Origin: Nocardioides speluncae
GTDB taxonomy: Bacteria > Actinomycetota > Actinomycetes > Propionibacteriales > Nocardioidaceae
Direction: 5' to 3'
Length of the DNA stretch: 36,441 bases
Assembly: GCF_003121585.1 (NCBI RefSeq)
Contig: NZ_QEOO01000024.1
Span: 1 to 36,441, forward strand
This document shows positions 1-7,269 of the stretch, in pieces. The position numbers were made by a program, and so were the translations under genes. The notes under the pieces were generated by a model that saw nothing but the letters and a program-made list of their open reading frames with translations, searched no databases and was not told the origin of the DNA. How positions within the stretch are numbered: the stretch's first letter is position 1; every line of letters starts with the position of its first letter.

Positions 1-558
1 CCAGACGTAGCTCGTCGGCGTCGCCTCGATGACGACCCTGCGTCCGAGCAGGGTGATGGTCTGGGTCGCTGCCTCGGCAAGGGCCGTGTAGAAGAGCGTC
101 TCGTAGTTGACCAGCGTTCGCCTATCCGCGGGCTGGATGACGAGGTCCGCCCGCGGCCAATTCAGGCTCTTGAACTCTCGGAGCACCAGGTCCGGTGTGA
201 TCTCACCGAACTGGCCGGCCTGGTCAGTGCTGAGGCAAACCTCTCCGATCGGTTCACCGTCCTGGAGGAGCGTGTAGAGGTGGTTCGGCGGGTTGTCGGG
301 CCCGCACCTCGACAGCCACTTGCACCTGTCGATGTCCTCGCTGAACGCGTCACAGCTGATCTGCAGGGTGTAGACATGCCCGTCACCGCTCTGACTCATG
401 CTCACAGCGTGGCCGCCATCGATCACGCATTCCGCGGTCGCCTGGCCAAGGCTCGCCTGTGCTCCGCCTTCACAGGCGTTGGCGGGCTGCGTCGTTGAGA
501 TTGCAGATATCGCGATGGTCGCCGTGACAAGCGTGACCATTGTCAGGAGACGGATCAT
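1..558 (-). CDS. secreted protein, possibly with PKD-like domain (3' end outside window)
   Basis: The frame is open from ATG at 558 to the window edge: 186 codons with no stop, so the gene is truncated by the window. The protein starts MIRLLTMVTLVTATIAISAI, a signal peptide likely cleaved near ANA-CE. The mature part is Cys-containing (about C29, C44, C69, C79, C86, C108), suggesting disulfides outside the cell. The last visible residues, TPTSYVW, resemble the start of a PKD-type strand (usually followed by FGDG), but the diagnostic part lies beyond the edge. Its ATG overlaps the TGA of the upstream lipoprotein gene (ATGA), so the two are translationally coupled. Function is unknown; the PKD assignment is inference. 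Confidence 0.72.
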   Translation of the reverse strand, partial: MIRLLTMVTLVTATIAISAISTTQPANACEGGAQASLGQATAECVIDGGHAVSMSQSGDGHVYTLQISCDAFSEDIDRCKWLSRCGPDNPPNHLYTLLQDGEPIGEVCLSTDQAGQFGEITPDLVLREFKSLNWPRADLVIQPADRRTLVNYETLFYTALAEAATQTITLLGRRVVIEATPTSYVW

Positions 559-1097
559 GCTGTCGCTCCCGGGTTGACGACGCTCCCGCAGGACGTCATC
601 GTCCATTGCCCCCCAAACGCTCGCAGTTCGAACTGGTAGGTGGCCTCACCGCCAGTCCGCTTGGAGATCGCCGCACCATCGCTTGCTTTGACACTCCACG
701 GCCCGGTGGTCGTCGGCACGCGGTAGATCTGCCGTCCCTCGGGGCGCTTCTCGCGAAGCTTGATGGACAGGATGCGCTCCTTGGCGGGCTTGACCCAGCC
801 GCCGGCTGCATAAATCTGATCGATTCGATCGGCCAGTTTGTGACAACTCCCTGGACGTGCGAGCGCACGAAGTTCGGTGGTGTCACCAGACTTCTGAGCT
901 TCATAACTCGTAGCTAGCCACTCCCGGATCGCTTCCTCAGGCGTCTGCGCCTTGGGCGGCTCAGAGGTGGGCGGTGCGGTCGTCGGCTCCGACGACGAGG
1001 GCGGGTCGTGGGGCTTGGGCTCGGGTGGGTCGTCACTGCAGCCGGCCAGCACCAGTGCGGCGGCGCAGATCGCAGCGGCCGTCCCCCGTCGTACCAT
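555..1097 (-). CDS. putative lipoprotein
   Basis: A 180-residue protein with a short basic N-terminus, hydrophobic core and lipobox LVLAGC, then a Pro/Ser/Thr/Glu-rich linker (PPEPKPHDPPSSSEPTT). The globular C-terminal region starts near EEAIREWLATSYEAQ, the pattern of small actinobacterial lipoproteins with an NTF2- or DUF-like fold. I chose ATG 1097 because the signal peptide begins there; an upstream in-frame start would put about 37 charged residues before it. The stop overlaps the start of the next minus-strand gene. It is probably anchored on the outer face of the membrane. The family is not recognised and the substrate is unknown. The 243 bases to 1340 separate it from the divergent DUF3263 gene and would hold both promoters. 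Confidence 0.82.
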   Translation of the reverse strand: MVRRGTAAAICAAALVLAGCSDDPPEPKPHDPPSSSEPTTAPPTSEPPKAQTPEEAIREWLATSYEAQKSGDTTELRALARPGSCHKLADRIDQIYAAGGWVKPAKERILSIKLREKRPEGRQIYRVPTTTGPWSVKASDGAAISKRTGGEATYQFELRAFGGQWTMTSCGSVVNPGATA

Positions 1098-1340
1098 CGC
1101 CGAACCTGCCTTCGCCCGAGTGCCGTCAGAACCAGAAACGCACTCGCAGGTTATCGGGCATAGAGGACGCCGCCCCACCGCCAAATGTCGCCCTGTGGAT
1201 AACCTCACGCCAAGATTTCAGGGGAAGGATGCGGGGTCGGTTGCGCGGGCATGGCACCCTACTGGTTGGCAAAGCGTGGGGAGCGACGCGCGCGGCGCTT
1301 GAATGACATCGTTGTAGTTCGTCGCCTATGGTGGGAGCGG

Positions 1341-1697
1341 ATGCACGACCGAGACGAGCTGATGGAACTGGACCGGGAGGCCCGCATGGATGCCGCGAAT
1401 GCGTTCTCCGACGGCGACGCCGTCGAGGTGACCGCCGACGGCGCTGCCAGCCTGTCCGAGCGCGACCGTGAAATCCTCGAGTTCGAGCGCCAGTGGTGGA
1501 AGTACGCCGGCGCCAAGGAGCAGGCGGTTCGCGAGAAGTTCGACATGTCGTCCACCCGCTACTACCAGGTTCTCAACGCCCTGATCGACAAGCAGGAGGC
1601 GCTGGAGGCCGACCCGCTGCTGGTACGCCGCCTCCGCCGGCTCCGCGCGGCGCGCCAGCGTCAGCGCTCCGCACGCCGGTTGGGCTTCGAAGTCTGA
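1341..1697 (+). CDS. DUF3263 domain protein
   Basis: A 118-residue acidic-then-basic protein. The core LSERDREILEFERQWWKY, followed by AGAKEQAVREKF and STRYYQVLNALID, is the DUF3263 signature, a small helical actinobacterial family with a helix-turn-helix look (Rv0430 is the M. tuberculosis relative). The C-terminus is Arg-rich (RRLRRLRAARQRQRSARR), consistent with nucleic-acid binding. I chose ATG 1341 because GGGAG lies just upstream and the DUF3263 core still starts well inside; extending to 1251 adds an unconserved basic stretch. It ends 10 bases before the VirR-like gene, the same gene pair as Rv0430-Rv0431, so they probably form an operon. The DNA-binding role is inference. Confidence 0.88.
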   Translation: MHDRDELMELDREARMDAANAFSDGDAVEVTADGAASLSERDREILEFERQWWKYAGAKEQAVREKFDMSSTRYYQVLNALIDKQEALEADPLLVRRLRRLRAARQRQRSARRLGFEV

Positions 1698-1707
1698 GAG
1701 TCAGCAG

Positions 1708-2211
1708 ATGACCAGGGACGAGCGAGGCGTCGCATTTCCCTCGCCGGTCGTCATCCTCAGCATCATCGCCGTCGCCATGGCTGGCATCGCTCTGATCGCC
1801 ACCCGCGACTCCGGCGACGACAGCCTGCAGACCGTCTCCAAGCCGTCGCCCACCGTCAGTGAGACACCGGCGACCACCCCGACCCCGTCAACGCAGACGC
1901 CCTCGGCCCCCACCAAGCCGAAGAAGCCGGCGGTCAACCGCCGCGACGTGTACGTCGAGGTCTACAACAACTCCAACGTCACCGGGCTCGCCAAGGCGAC
2001 CGCCGACAAGGCGGCCGGCGCGGGCTGGCAGGTTGTTGCCTCGGACAACTGGTACGGCACGATCCCGTCGTCCACCGTTTACTACCCGGAGCGGCTTGCC
2101 GAAGCGGCCCGGCTGCTCGCCCGTGACCTGGGCATCAAGCGGGTCCGGACCGCCGTCGACCCGATGCGGGGCGACCGGCTGACGGTCATTCTGACCGCAG
2201 ATTTCGCCTGA
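1708..2211 (+). CDS. LytR C-terminal domain protein, VirR-like
   Basis: A 167-residue protein: short cytoplasmic N-terminus, one membrane helix at about 12-31 (VVILSIIAVAMAGIALIA), a Pro/Thr/Ser-rich extracytoplasmic linker at about 45-75, and a LytR_C domain from about 80 to the end (VYVEVYNNSNVTGLAKATAD, then WQVVASDNWYG). Length and layout match Rv0431 (VirR) of M. tuberculosis, which affects cell-wall permeability and vesicle release. It follows DUF3263 with a 10-base gap, the same order as in mycobacteria. It probably sits in the membrane with its C-domain at the cell wall, perhaps aiding LytR-CpsA-Psr ligases. Role by family is moderately sure; the exact partner is unknown. Confidence 0.9.
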   Translation: MTRDERGVAFPSPVVILSIIAVAMAGIALIATRDSGDDSLQTVSKPSPTVSETPATTPTPSTQTPSAPTKPKKPAVNRRDVYVEVYNNSNVTGLAKATADKAAGAGWQVVASDNWYGTIPSSTVYYPERLAEAARLLARDLGIKRVRTAVDPMRGDRLTVILTADFA

Positions 2212-2278
2212 AGTTCGCCCGGTTTCGGCCTGATTTGGGCCAGTACGCCGGGCTTCGGCCGCGCGCACCCGTGGTTGC

Positions 2279-3133
2279 ATGGACTCCATGGAGTTCACCT
2301 CCGAGCAAGCCCAGCAGCGGTACGCCGACCTCGTCAGCGTCGCCGCGACCGCCATCGTCGGCCTCGACTTCGACGGCACTCTCTCGCCGATCGTGGACGA
2401 CCCGGCCGCCGCGGCGATCCACCCCGACGCACCCCAGGTGCTGGTCGACTTGGCGGAACAGGTGCGTGCCGTAGCGGTGATCACCGGCCGCCCGGCCCGC
2501 CAGGCCCTGGCGCTCGGTGGCCTCGACGACGTGGGCGCCACGATCGGCGACGCGGGGCGTGAGCTGTTCGTGCTCGGCCAGTACGGCAACGAGCGCTGGT
2601 CCTCCACCAGCCGTCGCGTGGTGTCGCCGCGACCGCCTCACGGCCTGGCGAGCTTCGAGCTCGCACTGCCCGCCGCGCTCCGCAAGGCGCACGCCGAGGA
2701 CGCGTACGTCGAGGAGAAGGGGCTGGCGGTCGCCGTACACACCCGGCGGATGGACGACCCGGCCGGCGCGTTCGAGCGGCTGCTGCCGCTGCTGACAGAA
2801 CTGGCCACCGCCAACGACCTCGCCATCGAGCCCGGCCGCCAGGTCATCGAGATCAGGTCTCCCGGCATGAACAAGGGACACGCCGTCCATGACCTGGCCC
2901 GACAGCAGCAGGCGGGCGGCTTCCTGTTCGCCGGCGACGACCTCGGCGACATCGAGGCGTTCGAGGCCGTGCTGGAGCTGCGCGAGGCCGGGATGCCGAC
3001 CCTGCTGGTCTGCTCCTCGTCGGACGAGCAGGGCGCCCTGCTCGACCTCGCCGACCTGGTCGTGGCCGGCCCCGACGGCGTACTCGAACTGCTCCGGCAG
3101 CTCACCAGGGACGCTCGTTCCACGCTCGTCTGA
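2279..3133 (+). CDS. otsB: trehalose-6-phosphate phosphatase
   Basis: A 284-residue HAD-superfamily phosphatase that dephosphorylates trehalose 6-phosphate to trehalose, a compatible solute and envelope precursor. HAD motif I is DFDGT at 30-34 (nucleophile D30, acid/base D32), motif II is VITGRPARQ, and motif IV is AGDDLGDIEAF; the lysine of MNKG fits motif III. The cap region between motifs II and III and the total length match actinobacterial OtsB. Two in-frame ATGs (2279 and 2288) are possible and no strong Shine-Dalgarno precedes either, so the start is uncertain by three codons. The synthase otsA is not in the window. A hairpin at 3141-3159 follows the stop. Otherwise unremarkable. Confidence 0.93.
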   Translation: MDSMEFTSEQAQQRYADLVSVAATAIVGLDFDGTLSPIVDDPAAAAIHPDAPQVLVDLAEQVRAVAVITGRPARQALALGGLDDVGATIGDAGRELFVLGQYGNERWSSTSRRVVSPRPPHGLASFELALPAALRKAHAEDAYVEEKGLAVAVHTRRMDDPAGAFERLLPLLTELATANDLAIEPGRQVIEIRSPGMNKGHAVHDLARQQQAGGFLFAGDDLGDIEAFEAVLELREAGMPTLLVCSSSDEQGALLDLADLVVAGPDGVLELLRQLTRDARSTLV

Positions 3134-3140
3134 GCGTGGC

Positions 3141-3159
3141 GCGTCCACAGAATGGACGC
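3141..3159 (+). terminator. possible terminator hairpin after otsB
   Basis: A perfect 7-bp stem (GCGTCCA / TGGACGC) with a 5-base loop lies 7 bases after the otsB stop. There is no T-run, as is common for GC-rich actinobacteria. It lies before the riboswitch and would separate otsB from the thrC leader. Confidence 0.45.
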
Positions 3160-3221
3160 GAATCTCACTTCTCGGGATCCCGATTCGGGGCCGCGAACGC
3201 ACCCACGTAGGCTGAGTCCTG

Positions 3222-3358
3222 CTCATCGAGAGGGACTGAGGGAACGGCCCTGTGAAGTCCCGGCAACCGCCACGAACCTCCTGCAACACACCAGTGACGC
3301 AGTCGTGGAGACGGTGCTAATTCCGGCCCGCGGCGAAGTACGGCGCGGGGCAGATGAG
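3222..3358 (+). promoter_or_regulatory. SAM-I (S-box) riboswitch
   Basis: The leader of the threonine-synthase-like gene contains the S-box core: GAGAGGGACTGAGGGAACGG, then the GGCCCTGTGAAGTC / CCGGCAACC block, a P3 arm (CCACGA / TCGTGG), GGTGCTAATTCCGGC of the J3/4-P4 region, and a closing P1 formed by CTCATC (3222-3227) and GATGAG (3353-3358). These are the conserved parts of the SAM-I aptamer, which binds S-adenosylmethionine. The Shine-Dalgarno of the gene starts right after P1, so control is probably translational: SAM-stabilised P1 would hide the ribosome site. A four-base extension TCCT (3217-3220) could pair with AGGA (3360-3363), inside the Shine-Dalgarno. Confidence 0.93.
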
Positions 3359-3370
3359 GAGGAGGGATTC

Positions 3371-4648
3371 ATGAGCGCCACCCTGGAGACGCTGCCCACG
3401 ACCACCAACGGCCTGCGCGACGGCGCGTTCGGCAACGCCACCGGCCTGACCTGTCGCGAGTGCGGGTACGACGTCGCGCTGGGCCCGCACTATGCCTGTC
3501 CGGAGTGTTTCGGACCCCTTGAGGTCGCCTACGACTTCCCCGACGTGACCCGCGAGCAGATCGAGGCCGGCCCGGCCAACATCTGGCGCTATCAGGCGCT
3601 GCTGCCGGTCCCGACCGACATCGAGCAGAGCCCCAACACCGAGCCCGGCTTCACCCGGCTCCTCAAGGCCGACAACCTCGGCGAGACCCTCGGCATCAAG
3701 AACCTTTGGGTCAAGGACGACTCCACCAACCCCACCAACTCCTTCAAGGACCGCGTCGTCGCGTGCGCGCTCAGCGCGGCCCGCGAGTTCGGCAGCAAGG
3801 TCTTCGCCTGCCCCTCGACCGGCAACCTCGCCAACGCGGTCGCCGCCGCCGGCGCCCGCGCCGGGATCAAGACGGTGGTGTTCATCCCGGCCAACCTGGA
3901 GCACCCCAAGGTCGTCAACTCCGCGGTCTACACCGACTCGCTGGTCAAGGTGAACGGCAACTACGACGACGTCAACCGGCTCGCCTCCGAGATCGCGGGC
4001 GAGGAGGAAGGCTGGGCGTTCGTCAACGTCAACGTCCGCCCCTACTACGCGGAGGGCTCCAAGACCCTCGGCTTCGAGATCGCCGAGCAGCTCGGCTGGC
4101 GGCTGCCGGACCAGATCGTGATCCCGGTCGCGAGCGGCTCCCAGCTGACCAAGGTCGACAAGGCGTTCCAGGAGCTGATCAAGCTCGGCCTGGTCGAGGA
4201 GAAGCCCTACAAGGTGTACGGCGCCCAGGCGACCGGCTGCGCACCTGTCGCCACGGCGTACAAGGAAGGCAGCGAGATCGTCCGCCCGGTCAAGCCGGAC
4301 ACGATCGCCAAGTCGCTCGCGATCGGCAACCCGGCCGACGCCGTCTACGTGCTCGACATCTGCCGGCGTACCGGCGGTGCGGTCGAGGACATCTCCGACG
4401 ACGAGGTGCGCGCGGGCATCCTGCTGCTGGCCCGGACCGAGGGCATCTTCACCGAGACCGCGGGCGGCACCACCGTCGGCGTCCTGAAGAAGCTGGTCGA
4501 GACCGGCCAGCTGGACCCGAACCTGGAGACGGTCGTGATCAACACCGGCATGGGCCTGAAGACCCTCGACGCCGTCTCCGACCAGGTCGGCGCCGCAGCC
4601 ACCATCGACCCGTCGTACGACGCCTTCGCGGCCACCGGCCTCGTCTAG
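3371..4648 (+). CDS. thrC: threonine synthase-like PLP enzyme (possible O-phosphohomoserine sulfhydrylase)
   Basis: A 425-residue fold-type II PLP enzyme. Its N-terminus carries a zinc ribbon (CxxC at C28/C31 and C43/C46). The PLP lysine is K126 in NSFKDR, and ACPSTGNLANAVAAAG is the substrate/phosphate loop of the threonine synthase family. Later come PVASGSQLTKVDKAF and TIAKSLAIGNPADAVYVLD, as in the long cyanobacterial-type ThrC; the VGNAGNITAYW motif of the standard actinobacterial ThrC is absent. ATG 3371 has an excellent GGAGGAGGG upstream. The classical reaction turns O-phosphohomoserine into threonine and phosphate. The SAM-I riboswitch in front and the CysO-like carrier gene 56 bases behind suggest it may instead use a thiocarboxylate carrier to make homocysteine. 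That is inference; threonine synthase is the conservative name. Confidence 0.9.
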   Translation: MSATLETLPTTTNGLRDGAFGNATGLTCRECGYDVALGPHYACPECFGPLEVAYDFPDVTREQIEAGPANIWRYQALLPVPTDIEQSPNTEPGFTRLLKADNLGETLGIKNLWVKDDSTNPTNSFKDRVVACALSAAREFGSKVFACPSTGNLANAVAAAGARAGIKTVVFIPANLEHPKVVNSAVYTDSLVKVNGNYDDVNRLASEIAGEEEGWAFVNVNVRPYYAEGSKTLGFEIAEQLGWRLPDQIVIPVASGSQLTKVDKAFQELIKLGLVEEKPYKVYGAQATGCAPVATAYKEGSEIVRPVKPDTIAKSLAIGNPADAVYVLDICRRTGGAVEDISDDEVRAGILLLARTEGIFTETAGGTTVGVLKKLVETGQLDPNLETVVINTGMGLKTLDAVSDQVGAAATIDPSYDAFAATGLV

Positions 4649-4662
4649 TGGTCGCGACCACT
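4647..4662. repeat. 16-bp perfect palindrome at the thrC stop
   Basis: AGTGGTCGCGACCACT is self-complementary and overlaps the last base pair of the thrC stop codon (TAG 4646-4648). Its left half TAGTGGTCGCG recurs at 7816-7826 in the inverted-repeat element at 7815-7979, so it may be a member of the same repeat family, or an attenuating hairpin between thrC and the carrier gene. Confidence 0.55.
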
Positions 4663-4704
4663 GCCTCCTCGCCCTGCCTGCCCCTGCCCTGATAGGAAGT
4701 AAAG

Positions 4705-4980
4705 ATGAGCGTTTCGGTCCGCATCCCGACCATCCTGCGCACCTACACCGACGGCGAGTCGGAGGTGACGGCCGAGGGCGCGACCCTGGCCGAGGTGCTC
4801 GATGACCTCGACGGCAAGTACGCCGGCATCAAGGGTCGGGTTCTCGACGAGTCGGGTGCGCTGCGGCGCTTCGTGAACGTGTACGTCGGCAACGACGACG
4901 TCCGCTTCCTGGAAAACCTCGACACCGCCACCCCGGACGGCTCCCAGATCAGCGTCATCCCTGCCGTCGCCGGAGGCTGA
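4705..4980 (+). CDS. CysO-like ThiS/MoaD sulfur carrier protein
   Basis: A 91-residue ubiquitin-fold protein. It starts VSVRIPTILR, contains LRRFVNVYVGNDDVRFLE and ends SVIPAVAGG, the pattern of mycobacterial CysO and other ThiS/MoaD carriers. The terminal diglycine (90-91) is where these proteins are adenylated and turned into a thiocarboxylate by a MoeB/MoeZ-type enzyme. CysO-COSH donates sulfide to the PLP enzyme CysM in M. tuberculosis. Here the adjacent gene encodes a threonine-synthase-like PLP enzyme, so that enzyme is the likely partner. The start has AGGAAG 6 bases upstream. No activating enzyme and no Mec-type JAMM protease are in the window. The fold and carrier role are well supported; the partner is inferred from the operon. 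Confidence 0.92.
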   Translation: MSVSVRIPTILRTYTDGESEVTAEGATLAEVLDDLDGKYAGIKGRVLDESGALRRFVNVYVGNDDVRFLENLDTATPDGSQISVIPAVAGG

Positions 4981-5101
4981 CTCCGGGCTGCTGCCGGCCA
5001 CACGGTTCTTGAGCACGCCCCAGGGAGTTGGCGAATGCCGGGACAGCGTGGCGAGGACGGTGTGAGACTGCCCGCCAGGTTTTGGAACGAAGGAGCCCGA
5101 C

Positions 5102-7084
5102 GTGCGTCGTACCGCCTTGCTCCCGGCCGTCATCGCGACAGTCGCGCTGTTGGCAGCTGCCTTGCCGGTGTCGGCGGCGCCGACCTGGCTGGATGACGTG
5201 ACCGTGACCGCCGAGGGCAGATGGGCGCAGGCGCCGGCGGTGGCGGTCGACGGGCAGGGCAACGTGGCAGCGATCGTCGGCCTCAGCCCGGTCGGTGCAG
5301 CCGCGAAGCCGACGGCCTTCCGCCGCAACATCCGCGGGAGCTGGCGGTCGGCGGAGCCGCTGGGCAACCCCGACTCGATTTTCCCACCGACACTCACGGC
5401 CGACCGCCTCGGCAACATCACAGCGGCCTGGGCGGCCGGCACCCACGACGCCGCGACCAACACCTGGACCTATTCACTACAGACCATCCGGCGGACGGCG
5501 CGGGGGCCGTGGGGCACGGCGCAGACGCTCGGCGAGCCCGGCGTCACGCCGTACGACCCGATGCTCGGCACCGACCGCGCGGGCCGGGTCTACCTGGTCT
5601 GGTGGACGGGCGGCGATCAAGGCCGAGTCTGGTTCAGCCGGCGTACGGCGACCGGACCATGGACCGCGCCGATCCCGATCTCCGCGTCGGTCGGCGCGCT
5701 CTCCTCGCTCGACGTGACGCCCTCGGGCCGGCTGGTGGTCGGGTGGACCTACTCCGACGGCAGCTCCGGGACGGTCGGCCCTACCGAGGGCTTCTTCCTG
5801 CGGGAGCGCTCGGCCACCGGCACGTGGTCGCCGGTGTTGCGGCGAGCGGTTGACCAGCCAGGGGACATCGACCTTGCGCTGGCCGAGGACGGCGCCCTCG
5901 ACATGCTCACGACCCAACGCAACGCGGCGGGCGACATGTCGACGCTGGGCAGCTGGTACCGGCCTGCCGGCGGCGTCCTCGGCCCGATGAAGCCGATCAC
6001 CTCGGCGGCCAGCCTGGGTGCGCTGAAGGTGGTCTCCGATCTCCGCGGCGGCGCGGTGGCGGCGTACGAAGACGGCGACGTCAAGACCCTCGCCCGCCGC
6101 AAGGGGGCGACCACCTGGACGACGCCCCAGGGCGTGCCGGTGGACCAGAGCGTCGGCTCCGACCTGGCGGTAGGGGCCGGCGGGTCCGTGGTGCTGGCGT
6201 TCTTCGGGTACGAGACCGAGACCGGGCAGGGCGTGTACGCCGTCCGGCGTTCGAGCGCCGGCACGTGGGGTTCGACGCGCCAGATCGGCGACAACCACAA
6301 GTGGGGCTTCTACGGCCACCGACCGTCGGTGGCCGTCGACGACGAGGGGAACGCCACCGTCGTCTGGTCGGAGTTCTACGGCGAGCCTGCGTCCCAGTAT
6401 CTCCGCATGCACGCCAACACCCTCGACGCCGCGGGGCCGACCACCCGACTGCGCGGACCTGTCGAACGGTTCCAGCGCTCCCTCTCCGTTCCCGTCTCCT
6501 GGTCGGCGACAGACCGGTGGTCGAAGGTCGCCAAGTACGCCGTTCGCCAACGCTCGGTCGGTTGGCATCCGACGTCCCACTACACGGCCCTCGTGGGCTG
6601 GAAGGCGGCCACGACGGTGACCTCGGGCCGGTTCGCCGCCCGTCAGGGCCGCACCTACTGTTTCACCGCCCGTGCGACGGACTCGGTGACCAACGCGGGC
6701 GGGTGGACGTCGCAGCGGTGTACGACGACTCCGCTGGACGACCGCGCCCTGAGTGCCGGCGCCGGGTGGTCGCGACAGAGGTCAGCGGGACATCTTCTGG
6801 GGACCTACACCAGCGCCTCCGGCAACGGCGCCAGCCTGACCCTGAAGGGTGTCGCGGCGAAGCGGCTGGCCCTGCTTGTGGACAAGGTCCCGGGTGGCGG
6901 CCGGGTCCTGGTCTCGCTGGGCGGGCGCCGGCTGGGCACCTTCTCGCTCGCCGCGTCGGCGAGGCGAAGCCGAGTCGTGGTACCTGTCGCACAGTTCGCG
7001 GCCATCAAGACCGGCGTCCTGACCATCACTGTCGTGTCATCGGGCAAGCCGGTCAGGATCGACGGCGTCTACCTGGGCCGCTGA
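5102..7084 (+). CDS. secreted beta-propeller-like protein
   Basis: A 660-residue exported protein with a GTG start preceded by AAGGAG, and a signal peptide ending near PVSA-AP. From about 40 to 420 there are some eight repeats of the form V-V/A-D-x-x-G-N-x-x-x-x-W (VAVDGQGNVAAI, LTADRLGNITAAW, LGTDRAGRVYLVWW, VAVDDEGNATVVW), typical of sialidase/BNR-like beta-propellers. About 430-545 looks like an Fn3/Ig-like domain (VPVSWSATDRWS, YCFTARATDSVTNAGGW). The last 115 residues form a beta-rich C-domain, perhaps carbohydrate-binding. No catalytic motif is visible. It is separated from the carrier gene by 121 bases, and likely has its own promoter. Function unknown. Confidence 0.88.
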   Translation: MRRTALLPAVIATVALLAAALPVSAAPTWLDDVTVTAEGRWAQAPAVAVDGQGNVAAIVGLSPVGAAAKPTAFRRNIRGSWRSAEPLGNPDSIFPPTLTADRLGNITAAWAAGTHDAATNTWTYSLQTIRRTARGPWGTAQTLGEPGVTPYDPMLGTDRAGRVYLVWWTGGDQGRVWFSRRTATGPWTAPIPISASVGALSSLDVTPSGRLVVGWTYSDGSSGTVGPTEGFFLRERSATGTWSPVLRRAVDQPGDIDLALAEDGALDMLTTQRNAAGDMSTLGSWYRPAGGVLGPMKPITSAASLGALKVVSDLRGGAVAAYEDGDVKTLARRKGATTWTTPQGVPVDQSVGSDLAVGAGGSVVLAFFGYETETGQGVYAVRRSSAGTWGSTRQIGDNHKWGFYGHRPSVAVDDEGNATVVWSEFYGEPASQYLRMHANTLDAAGPTTRLRGPVERFQRSLSVPVSWSATDRWSKVAKYAVRQRSVGWHPTSHYTALVGWKAATTVTSGRFAARQGRTYCFTARATDSVTNAGGWTSQRCTTTPLDDRALSAGAGWSRQRSAGHLLGTYTSASGNGASLTLKGVAAKRLALLVDKVPGGGRVLVSLGGRRLGTFSLAASARRSRVVVPVAQFAAIKTGVLTITVVSSGKPVRIDGVYLGR

Positions 7085-7103
7085 CCCGCTCGACCACCGA
7101 TAA

Positions 7104-7119
7104 GGCCCAGGATTGGGCC
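7104..7119 (+). terminator. possible terminator hairpin
   Basis: The stem GGCCCA / TGGGCC with loop GGAT lies 20 bases after the stop of the propeller gene, followed by further GC-rich self-complementary sequence (GAGGGCCCTC). There is no T-run, so the call is weak. Confidence 0.4.
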
Positions 7120-7269
7120 CGAGGGCCCTCTACAGGGCGGCGCCGGCTCACTAGCGTGAGGGCAGTCGGCCGGGGGGTACGACGGGGACGCGGGCCAGGC
7201 CACGGTGGGAGATCGCCGGCCTGGCTCCGTTCGTTTGGGACTCCACGACTTCATGCCAAGGTAAAGCCC

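Noticed and set aside
626..633. GTTCGAAC as a possible LexA half-site pair
   Set aside because: The halves are in the wrong order and without the 4-base spacer, and the site lies inside a coding region.
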